Origin: DASWHR01 sp036398095
GTDB lineage: Bacteria > Actinomycetota > AC-67
Reading direction: 5' to 3'
Length of the DNA stretch: 64,000 bases
Assembly: GCA_036398095.1 (NCBI GenBank)
Contig: DASWHR010000010.1
Location: forward strand, 11,452-75,451
This document shows, piece after piece, positions 35,645 to 42,291 of this stretch. A program made the translations under genes and the position numbers. Below the pieces are notes generated by a model. It was given only the letters and a program-made list of their open reading frames with translations, was not told the DNA's origin and searched no databases. Every line of letters begins with the position of its first letter. Position 1 is the stretch's first letter.

Positions 35645-37270
35645 CTAGGGCTCGTCTCGCTCCAAAGATTCGAGACGTTTCCGCTCCGCCCTCCGCTCCG
35701 CCTCAAGTCGTTCCAGGTCCACGGACGAATAGTCCACATGGGACATGAACTCTGCCACCGCCCGGTGGCCGGCCCGCTCGCCGATCAGACGGTGCATCTC
35801 ATGCGCTACCTTTCGGTAGCCGGCATGCCCTTGCGCGCTGGAGCGCAACTCGATCAGATGCACCGCCTCACGAAGGTTCATCTGCATCGCGTACCGGATC
35901 CGGTAGGCCATGCACACCGCGTACTGCGATTGCGGCGCCAGGTCCGGATAGATCGCCTCCCACAGGGCCCCGCTGTCATCGAGCGACGAACGGTACGCTT
36001 CGCCGGCGCCGCACTCGTCGGCTTCGGGCGGCAGGTCCGCGCCGTGTCGCGGGGTCAGGTCCTGCCATTCGATCGTGAGCATCCGGTGGCGCTGCAGATC
36101 GCGGAAGCCGCCGTAGTCACCGAGCACATCGAAGCGGTAGTCGCATCGCTCGAACGCGCGACCCGGCTTGTGACGGCGATTCGCGCGCTCTCCCACGTAC
36201 GTCCGCATCACACGGAGCCGCTCCTCGGTCGTCATCGCGCGCGCGCGCTCGACGAGCGCGTCTTCGGGCAGAGACGAGTACGGATACAGCATCGCGGCGA
36301 CCAGCTTGACCTCGGCGTCGGGGTCGAAGTCGGTGAGCGTGACCAGCGGCCGCTCGCCGGGCTTTTCGTCGCCGAGAATCTCGGCCGCGAGCGAGGCCAT
36401 CGCCTGCCGGGTGTCGCGCAGATACCCGATCCACGCGCCGCCCCGATCGGGCTGGTCCACGCGTTGCAGGAAGGTCGGAATGACTTTGTTCAGCTCAGAG
36501 AGCATCGCGTCGGCGGTGTCGCGGCATTCGCGCAGCGGCGAGGCCCGCAGCCGCATCAGCATCATCTCGTAGGCTTGGCCGCTCGCGTAGATGCCCATGT
36601 TCGATACGGTCGCGGCCGGCAGCATCCCGCGCAGCACGTCGCACGCCTTCGCCTTGATGGTGGCCTTCCAGACCCGGTCGGGGTCGCCGTCGTGCTTGGG
36701 GTGTCGCCCGGCGAAGTGCTCGATCGCGCGCGGCAGCGCGGCGGCGTAGCGTTCGAAGATCGCATCGAGCGTCTGCTCGTAGGCGGCGGCGTGCGGCGAG
36801 GCCATGACGTCGGGCTCGAGAAAGTAGCGCCAGCGGCCGCCCGGCTTGTCGTCGTAGCCGACGTAGCGGGTGGATTGCTCGAGGTAGGCCGCAAGGCGCC
36901 CCCATTCGAGCTGCTTGGTCAAGATGTTCGATGCCTGCTCGACCGCGATGTGCGCGCCGCCGAGCTGCGCGACCGAGTCGTCGCCGAACTCGATGAAGAT
37001 GCGGCCGTAGAGTTCGTCGGCCTTGGCCATCCCCAGATCCGAGCCGCCGGCCGAGCCGAGCGATTCGACGTCGCCGCCGCGCAGGAACTCGTCCAGGAAC
37101 AGCCGCCGCAGCGACTTGGCGGTGCGCGAGTAGCGTGCGAACAGCGCGCCCTTGACGGCTTCCGGCAGGTTCATCACCGCAAAGACGTTCGAGTCGATGT
37201 TGCCCGCGACCCGGCCGAGGATTGCGCGCTCGTGGGGCGTGAATTCTTCGACGACGTAGGGATGCGTCAT
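35645..37270 (-). CDS. thyX: Double-domain ThyX-like flavin-dependent thymidylate synthase
   Basis: About 541 residues, roughly twice a normal ThyX, from ATG at 37270, which overlaps the dapB stop as ATGA. Both halves look ThyX-like. The canonical motif is RHR-x2-S-x4-S-x-R. The N-half has W123-G-R-L-A-A-Y-L-E-Q-S133-T-R135, keeping the last S-x-R but losing RHR and the first Ser. The C-half has R394-H-R-M-L-T-I-E-W-Q-D-L-T, keeping RHR but losing the rest. The C-half also has the ThyX block NLREAVHLIELRSSAQGHAGY. It would make dTMP from dUMP using FAD and methylenetetrahydrofolate if active; activity is uncertain. Confidence 0.85.
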   Translation of the reverse strand: MTHPYVVEEFTPHERAILGRVAGNIDSNVFAVMNLPEAVKGALFARYSRTAKSLRRLFLDEFLRGGDVESLGSAGGSDLGMAKADELYGRIFIEFGDDSVAQLGGAHIAVEQASNILTKQLEWGRLAAYLEQSTRYVGYDDKPGGRWRYFLEPDVMASPHAAAYEQTLDAIFERYAAALPRAIEHFAGRHPKHDGDPDRVWKATIKAKACDVLRGMLPAATVSNMGIYASGQAYEMMLMRLRASPLRECRDTADAMLSELNKVIPTFLQRVDQPDRGGAWIGYLRDTRQAMASLAAEILGDEKPGERPLVTLTDFDPDAEVKLVAAMLYPYSSLPEDALVERARAMTTEERLRVMRTYVGERANRRHKPGRAFERCDYRFDVLGDYGGFRDLQRHRMLTIEWQDLTPRHGADLPPEADECGAGEAYRSSLDDSGALWEAIYPDLAPQSQYAVCMAYRIRYAMQMNLREAVHLIELRSSAQGHAGYRKVAHEMHRLIGERAGHRAVAEFMSHVDYSSVDLERLEAERRAERKRLESLERDEP

Positions 37271-38061
37271 AGGTCGAGCAGACTTTCCAGGCCGAGCGTC
37301 AGCCCATGGCGGGACGAGACGGCCTTGACGGCCAGAACCACGCCGGGCATGAACGATTCGCGATCGTAGGAGTCGTGCCGGATCGTGAGCGTCTCCCCGG
37401 GACCACCGAAGATCACCTCCTGATGCGCGATCAGGCCGGGGAGCCGCACCGAATGGATGCGGATTCCTTCGACGTGAGCGCCGCGTGCGCCCGGCACGAC
37501 CTCGCCGGCCGGTGGCTCGGCGGCGCCTTCGCGATGCCGGGCGATCTCGGAGGCGGTGCGCAGAGCGGTACCGCTGGGCGCGTCGGCTTTCCCGTCGTGG
37601 TGGAGCTCGACGATCTCGACCGCCGGGAGGAACTCCGCGGCGCGAGACGCGAAGCTCATCATCAGCACCGCCCCGACGGCGAAGTTCGGCGCGACGAAAA
37701 CGTTCGACTCGTCGCCCTCCTCGGCGATCAGCGCGCGGATCGCGGTCACGTCGGCTTCGGTCAGTCCGGTCGTGCCCACGACCGCGTGGACGGCGTGGCG
37801 GATGCACCAGCGGATGTTGTCCATGACCGCTTTCGGATGCGTGAAGTCGACGGCGACTTCGACTTCGGCTTCGGAGAGCATGTCGAGTTCGTCGGAGACG
37901 TCGATGCGGATGCTCGGGTCCCCGACGAGCCGGCCGACCGGAGTTCCCGCCTCGTGGGTGTCCACGGCGGCCGCGAGCAGCAGATCGGGGTCGGCATGAA
38001 CGGCCGCACACACCTGCCGACCCATCTTTCCGGCCGCTCCGATCACTCCGACGCGAATCAT
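37267..38061 (-). CDS. dapB: 4-hydroxy-tetrahydrodipicolinate reductase
   Basis: A 264-residue NAD(P)H-dependent reductase, second step after DapA. The Rossmann motif VGVIGAAGKMGRQVC opens the protein; the substrate and catalytic motif ELHHDGKADAPSGTA is complete. It sits between the M16 peptidase (47 bases upstream) and the ThyX-like gene, with which it overlaps by four bases. Length is normal. Confidence 0.97.
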   Translation of the reverse strand: MIRVGVIGAAGKMGRQVCAAVHADPDLLLAAAVDTHEAGTPVGRLVGDPSIRIDVSDELDMLSEAEVEVAVDFTHPKAVMDNIRWCIRHAVHAVVGTTGLTEADVTAIRALIAEEGDESNVFVAPNFAVGAVLMMSFASRAAEFLPAVEIVELHHDGKADAPSGTALRTASEIARHREGAAEPPAGEVVPGARGAHVEGIRIHSVRLPGLIAHQEVIFGGPGETLTIRHDSYDRESFMPGVVLAVKAVSSRHGLTLGLESLLDL

Positions 38062-38108
38062 CGCGCCATGCTACCCGGCCCGACCCACGACAACGAACCG
38101 CGCGGACA

Positions 38109-39371
38109 CTAGGTGACGAACTCGTCGTAGCCGTTTCCGTCGCCGGGACCGAGCACGGTCAGCGCCCACGGCTGCTGCGTCAGAACGCGGCGGCCGGCGG
38201 CGATCACGTCGTCTTGGGTGACGGCCTTGACCCGCTCCACGACCTCGTCGGGCGACAGGATCTCGTTGTGGCACAACTCGCCCTTGCCGAGCCGGCTCAT
38301 GCGGCTGCCGGTGTCCTCCAGGCCGAGCACGAGCGAGCCGGTCAAGTGGCCCTTGCCACGAGCAAGCTCTTCGCCGGTGATCCCGTCTTCGACCACGCGG
38401 GCGATCTCATCGCGGACGAGAGAAAGAACCTCGCGCACGCGCTTGGCCGCGGCGGCCGCGTAGATCGTGAACAGGCCGGTCTCGGCGTAACCGGTATGCG
38501 AAGACCAGACCGAGTAGACCAGGCCGCGCTTTTCGCGGATCTCTTGAAACAGGCGCGAGGACATGCCGCCGCCCAGCACGATGTTGAGCACGCCGAGTGC
38601 GAACCGGTCGGGATCGTTGCGCGACAGTCCGCCGGTGCCGTATACGACGTGGGATTGCTCGAGCTTCCGCTGCTCGACATGGATGCGGTTGTGGAGCGGC
38701 GGCGCCGTATCGCCGGTTCGCGCGACGCGCGTGGGTCCGGCCGGGGCATGTGCGTAGGCCTTCCCGACCGCGTCGACGACGTCGTCGTGGCGGACGTTGC
38801 CGGCTGCCGCGAAGACTAGGTTTCCGGGGCGGTAGTGGAGCCGGTAGTAGGCGTGGACTTGCTCGCGGCTCATTGCGGCGACCGTGTCGGCGCGGCCTTG
38901 GATGCGGCGGCCGAGCGGATGGTCGCCCCAGATGGTTTCGTTGAACAGGTCGAAGACGATGTCGTCGGGCGCGTCGTCGTGCATCCCGATCTCTTCCAGC
39001 ACGACCTGTCGCTCGGATTCGACGTCGGCGTCGTTCAGCAGCGAATGCTCGACCATGTCGGCGATCACCTCGACGGCCATCGGTAGGTCCTCGTCGAGCG
39101 TGCGCGAATGGAAGCAGGTGTATTCCTTCGCCGTGAAGGCGTTCAGGTCGCCGCCGACCGCGTCGAACAACTCGGCGATCTGCTGCGCCGTGCGGGTCGG
39201 CGTTCCTTTGAAGAGGAGATGCTCCAAGAAATGCGTCGCGCCGTTGAGCTCCGGCGGCTCGTCGCGGCTTCCCGCCCCCACCCACGCGCCGAGCGACGCG
39301 CTCCGCACACCCGGAACGTGCTCGGTCAAGATTCGAATGCCACAGTCGAGGTCGGTCCGCTGATAGTCCAT
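38109..39371 (-). CDS. M16-family zinc peptidase (pitrilysin/processing-peptidase type)
   Basis: A 420-residue protein with the inverted zinc motif H47-F-L-E50-H51 followed by the conserved downstream helix (EVIADMVEHSLL) holding the third ligand. N- and C-terminal LuxS/MPP-like halves are present, including the substrate-binding RP-free bacterial variant. In actinobacteria and firmicutes this cytosolic or envelope-associated peptidase gene commonly follows pnp, as here. ATG at 39371 has no ribosome site and lies nine bases after a TAGACT -10 box. Confidence 0.92.
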   Translation of the reverse strand: MDYQRTDLDCGIRILTEHVPGVRSASLGAWVGAGSRDEPPELNGATHFLEHLLFKGTPTRTAQQIAELFDAVGGDLNAFTAKEYTCFHSRTLDEDLPMAVEVIADMVEHSLLNDADVESERQVVLEEIGMHDDAPDDIVFDLFNETIWGDHPLGRRIQGRADTVAAMSREQVHAYYRLHYRPGNLVFAAAGNVRHDDVVDAVGKAYAHAPAGPTRVARTGDTAPPLHNRIHVEQRKLEQSHVVYGTGGLSRNDPDRFALGVLNIVLGGGMSSRLFQEIREKRGLVYSVWSSHTGYAETGLFTIYAAAAAKRVREVLSLVRDEIARVVEDGITGEELARGKGHLTGSLVLGLEDTGSRMSRLGKGELCHNEILSPDEVVERVKAVTQDDVIAAGRRVLTQQPWALTVLGPGDGNGYDEFVT

Positions 39372-39380
39372 AGGAACGTC

Positions 39381-39386
39381 AGTCTA
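39381..39386 (-). promoter_or_regulatory. -10 box of the M16 peptidase-dapB-thyX operon
   Basis: Minus-strand TAGACT lies nine bases before the ATG at 39371, with no Shine-Dalgarno between. This implies a leaderless or nearly leaderless transcript. Confidence 0.4.
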
Positions 39387-39423
39387 CGGTTTCCCCGGCC
39401 CTCGGGGGATATGCTTCTGGTCT

Positions 39424-39789
39424 ATGAAGCGCTTCCTCATCACCATCGCGATTGCCGCGGCCATCGTCGCGGCCGTGTCGACGTCGATCGTGCTCGCCGT
39501 CGGCTGGTCGGCGGAACGGCTCTCGCGCGGATGGTTGATCGGCGGCGCGATCTTCGCCGGTCTCGGCGCGATGTCTTTTACCGGCGGAACCACGCAGTCG
39601 GGCCTCTTCGGCGGCGGTTCCATGGGCCGCGGCCACGAACTCCTCGCCGAAACGCACGCGCTCGGACCCGACGGGCATCTCAAACGGCAAGCCGACGACC
39701 GCGCCGGCCGCGTCGGCTTCGCGTGGATCGCACTGCTGGCCGGCGCCGCCGTTATCGGCGCGGGGGCGCTGCTGGGCCTCCTGGTCTGA
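39424..39789 (+). CDS. Small membrane protein of unknown function
   Basis: A 121-residue protein with three hydrophobic segments: one at the N-terminus (FLITIAIAAAIVAAVSTSIVLAV), one in the middle (WLIGGAIFAGLGAMSF) and one at the C-terminus (WIALLAGAAVIGAGALLGLLV), separated by a Gly-rich and a charged loop (ETHALGPDGHLKRQADD). No family is recognised. It is divergent from the M16 peptidase gene and convergent with the displaced pnp 3' end. No strong ribosome site is visible. Confidence 0.6.
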   Translation: MKRFLITIAIAAAIVAAVSTSIVLAVGWSAERLSRGWLIGGAIFAGLGAMSFTGGTTQSGLFGGGSMGRGHELLAETHALGPDGHLKRQADDRAGRVGFAWIALLAGAAVIGAGALLGLLV

Positions 39790-39803
39790 TCGAAGGATTC
39801 GAA

Positions 39804-39829
39804 GAGGGACGGCGCGAACGCCGTCCCTC
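39804..39829. terminator. Bidirectional terminator, probably the original pnp terminator
   Basis: A perfect 11-bp stem (39804-39814 with 39819-39829) with a CGAA loop lies between the small membrane-protein gene and the displaced pnp 3' fragment. T-rich sequence follows on the plus strand. Confidence 0.75.
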
Positions 39830-39846
39830 GTTTGATTTCGCGGGGT

Positions 39847-40242
39847 CTACTCGCCGCCGCCTTCGCCGCCGCCGGAGGGCGCGCTGTCGCGGCGCGGTCC
39901 GCGGTCGCGTCCGCCGCGGCCACGATCGCCTCCGCCGCGGCCTCGATCGCCGCCGCCGCGGCCACGATCACGGTCTCCGCCTTCGCCGCGGGGACGCTCC
40001 GGCGGCTCGAACGGCTCGCCGCTTTCGGGATCGATCGGCGCGAGCGAGATCTTGCCGGCCCGCTCATCGATGCGCATCACCTGAACCTCGATCTCCTGGC
40101 CGTTCTCCAGCACGTCGCTCGGATGCGCGACGCGCGTACGGCCGAAGCCCAGCTTGGACACGTGCACCAAGCCGTCCTTGCCGCCGGGGATCGACACGAA
40201 CGCGCCGAAGTCGGTGAGTCCGGCAACCTTGCCCATGAAGCG
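39847..40242 (-). pseudogene. Displaced 3' fragment of pnp (S1 domain and Arg/Gly tail)
   Basis: The fragment encodes the last part of polynucleotide phosphorylase: the S1 RNA-binding domain (FMGKVAGLTDFGAFVSIPGG onward) and an RG-rich tail ending in a Gly/Glu-rich stop. It matches the 3' end of the intact pnp gene at 41917-42291. The match stops abruptly at 40242, after which the sequence is unrelated. Over 39990-40242 I count eight base differences from the intact copy, all synonymous, including an AGC/TCC serine switch. It has no start codon with a ribosome site and is probably not translated. It is most likely the original 3' end of pnp, pushed downstream by an insertion. Confidence 0.85.
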
Positions 40243-40299
40243 ACAACGATAGGCCAGGGCACCGACAACACTCACAAAACCCAGGGAAACGAAGACGTG

Positions 40300-40316
40300 C
40301 GAAAACTAAGTTTTCG
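40300..40316. repeat. AT-rich perfect palindrome
   Basis: CGAAAACT-A-AGTTTTCG has eight-base arms around one central base, 12 bases past the lipoprotein stop codon and close to the cassette boundary. It could be a weak terminator or a recombination or protein-binding site. Confidence 0.5.
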
Positions 40317-40327
40317 AATGGGATCCG

Positions 40328-40855
40328 TCATTGAGTGGGGTACTCAAGAGTGGTGATGTGTTTGCCGCTCGTGGCATCGACGATCACGGCGATCTCGTAG
40401 TTGACCTCAGGGATCGGCCGCGGAGAATAGCCGAGCGGGTAATCCGTCCGATCAGAAACGGGCACCATCCGGCCGAACTTCGAATACACAACGGCCCAAG
40501 CCGGGACGCTGAGTTTCCCGATGTCATCGACGAACCGGCCGAGGAGAACCTCGACGCAGCGGACATCCGCCGGCTTGGTCTTGTCGGCACCGTTCGCAAC
40601 CGACGCGGCATCGATCGACGGATGATATCCCTCCGCAGGCGGGATCAGCCGCGTGTTCGGCGCCAAAACGCGCGTTGCCGAAACCGCCTTGCCGGGCGGT
40701 GGCACGTTCTCACACCCACGCGGCGTCGACGCGGCGTCCGCGGCACCCTGGATGTTGACACCGCCATGATCCGACGGGCCCGGCGTCCGGCCACACGCCG
40801 CGAGGCCAATGAATCCAATCGCGACCGCAATTCGCAATCCAGAGCGACGCGTCAC
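40328..40855 (-). CDS. Putative lipoprotein of unknown function
   Basis: About 175 residues from GTG at 40855, placed after GAAGGAGGG; the longer open frame upstream is rejected because it overlaps the next gene and has no signal. The N-terminus is a lipoprotein signal (RIAVAIGFIGLAAC) with a lipobox LAAC. The mature part is of mixed composition (VEVLLGRFVDDIGKLSVPAWAVVYSKFG, then IPEVNYEIAVIVDATSGKHI), similar in style to small actinobacterial lipoproteins, but no family is recognised. It follows the secreted-protein gene by about 30 bases and is probably co-transcribed with it. Confidence 0.7.
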   Translation of the reverse strand: MTRRSGLRIAVAIGFIGLAACGRTPGPSDHGGVNIQGAADAASTPRGCENVPPPGKAVSATRVLAPNTRLIPPAEGYHPSIDAASVANGADKTKPADVRCVEVLLGRFVDDIGKLSVPAWAVVYSKFGRMVPVSDRTDYPLGYSPRPIPEVNYEIAVIVDATSGKHITTLEYPTQ

Positions 40856-40886
40856 AGGGATCACCCTCCTTCGATTGTCAAACCCA

Positions 40887-41669
40887 TCAGGTACAAGCCG
40901 CAAGACAGGCGGTGTAGAAATGGTTCGCCGCAGGGTCGTAACTGGTGATGAGCCATCGAGTCCCGTTGGGGTTCGTCGCGACCATTCGGATTGGATTCGG
41001 TGCCCCCGGCCCGCCTTGGATGTACTCAACTCGCATATTCCGGAACTCGGCCATCGAACTGGAATAGATCCCGGGAATATCGCTCTGAAGGTACTTTGTC
41101 CGAGCTTGCCAGCGTGCCTCAACCGTCGAAAGACAGAAGCATCCCGTGGGATCTCGCCAATCAACGGCGGGATCGAAATTTGTCTGGGCCTTTCGCACTC
41201 CCCCAATGAACAGGGCCTCACACTGGCAGGAAACGTCGTAGTCAGAGGCATACGTCGCGTAGGAACCCAATGGCACCGATCCATGGGTTTGTCGGACGAA
41301 GGTACTCCCATCACGGGAATATTCAGTGTAGTGATAAATTTGGGGAGCATTGAAATACCGTCGGTAGCCAACTTCGACCCAACCGAAGCTTCCCGAGGAG
41401 TAGCGAAATCCACTGATCCCCGCATAGGCGTGAACAAGATTCGTGTACGTATCCGTGTCGGATTCACAAACCAGCCCAGTCCGTACCTGGACCTGAGCGG
41501 AGGCGCCGAGCAAGTTGGCGGAAGTGAACTGCTCGCTTCCGAACTGACTCCAGCCCGCCCGATGGATTCCACCCCCGGCACATTGGTCCAGTGCTGCCTT
41601 TGCTCCTGACATCGCAAACACCATCGTAGCCATTGCCAATAGGGCCAGCGCGAACCGTGATCGAGACAT
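40887..41669 (-). CDS. Secreted protein of unknown function, 260 aa
   Basis: ATG at 41669 has a strong AGGAGGTGATG site. A clean signal peptide (RFALALLAMATMVFAMSGAKA) is followed by an extracellular domain rich in Tyr, Ser and Trp with about seven cysteines (DQCAGGG, LVCESDTD, VSCQCEALF, GCFCLST, ACLAACT), suggesting several disulfides and a beta-sandwich. Similar secreted hypotheticals occur in actinobacteria; I know no function. The gene lies in the pnp cassette, behind a ten-base C tract (coding sense) in its leader or promoter. Confidence 0.78.
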   Translation of the reverse strand: MSRSRFALALLAMATMVFAMSGAKAALDQCAGGGIHRAGWSQFGSEQFTSANLLGASAQVQVRTGLVCESDTDTYTNLVHAYAGISGFRYSSGSFGWVEVGYRRYFNAPQIYHYTEYSRDGSTFVRQTHGSVPLGSYATYASDYDVSCQCEALFIGGVRKAQTNFDPAVDWRDPTGCFCLSTVEARWQARTKYLQSDIPGIYSSSMAEFRNMRVEYIQGGPGAPNPIRMVATNPNGTRWLITSYDPAANHFYTACLAACT

Positions 41670-41696
41670 GAATCATCACCTCCTACAACGATCCTA

Positions 41697-41706
41697 GGGG
41701 GGGGGG
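41697..41706. repeat. Ten-base G:C homopolymer upstream of the secreted-protein gene
   Basis: Ten consecutive G on the plus strand (C in coding sense) lie about 28-37 bases before the ATG at 41669, within the leader or promoter. Tracts of this length slip during replication and can phase-vary expression. It is the longest such run I noticed in the window. Confidence 0.7.
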
Positions 41707-41875
41707 CGTTGCATCTGTCCAGTCTTTTGGAGGACTCTTCACATCCGTCTAGGACTTCACAGGCCTCGTCATGGTGATCCCAGGCATGGTCGCCATCCTG
41801 AGCGCAATGGCGCAGAATGACGGCCGCACAAGAGTGCCGCAGACGGATCGACCGGCACCTGTCGATGAAACGACC

Positions 41876-41897
41876 GGACGGGCCCGAAGGCCCGTCC
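41876..41897 (-). terminator. Terminator of the intact pnp gene
   Basis: A perfect 9-bp stem (41876-41884 with 41889-41897) with a four-base loop lies 20 bases past the pnp stop. It is distinct in sequence from the terminator beyond the displaced pnp end. Confidence 0.7.
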
Positions 41898-41916
41898 TTT
41901 CGCGTATTGATCGGTG

Positions 41917-42291
41917 CTAGTCGCTCGAGGGCGCGCTGTCGCGGCGCGGTCCGCGGTCGCGTCCGGCGCGTCCACGGTCACCGCGGCCACGATCGCCGCC
42001 GCCGCCGCGGCCACGATCACGGTCTCCGCCTTCGCCGCGGGGACGCTCCGGCGGCTCGAACGGCTCGCCGGACTCGGGATCGATCGGCGCGAGCGAGATC
42101 TTGCCGGCCCGCTCATCGATGCGCATGACCTGAACCTCGATCTCTTGGCCGTTCTCGAGCACGTCGCTCGGATGCGCGACGCGCGTGCGGCCGAAGCCCA
42201 GCTTGGACACGTGCACCAAGCCGTCCTTGCCGCCGGGGATCGACACGAACGCGCCGAAGTCGGTGAGTCCGGCGACCTTGCCCATGAAGCG
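41917..42291. repeat. Direct-repeat copy of the pnp 3' end (partner of 39847-40242)
   Basis: This is the in-frame 3' end of pnp. It matches the displaced copy from the codons for RFMGKVAG to near the stop; the RG-tail differs by small indels and the final residues differ (SSD against a GGGEGGGE-type end). Confidence 0.88.

Larger units (their letters stand above)
40243..41916. mobile_element. Insert between duplicated pnp 3' ends (candidate end-replacing integrative cassette)
   Basis: About 1.7 kb of DNA separates the intact pnp stop codon from the displaced pnp 3' fragment. It contains a terminator, a ten-base G:C tract, two exported-protein genes and an AT-rich palindrome. It encodes no integrase or transposase. 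Its base composition is visibly lower in GC than pnp. Together with the flanking duplicate it looks like DNA that entered the 3' part of pnp and supplied a replacement gene end. Exact borders beyond the 40242/42291 homology break are uncertain. Confidence 0.6.

Noticed and set aside
37271..38011. Upstream extension of the ThyX-like frame to 38011
   Set aside because: This part is an Arg-rich shadow of dapB; ATG at 37270 overlaps the dapB stop as expected for coupled genes.
39424..39789. Small membrane protein as part of the pnp cassette
   Set aside because: It lies outside the duplicated pnp end and beyond the older terminator, so it belongs to the resident sequence rather than the insert.
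40855..41617. Upstream extension of the lipoprotein frame to 41617
   Set aside because: It lies out of frame inside the secreted-protein gene, has no ribosome site, and the lipoprotein signal begins at 40855.
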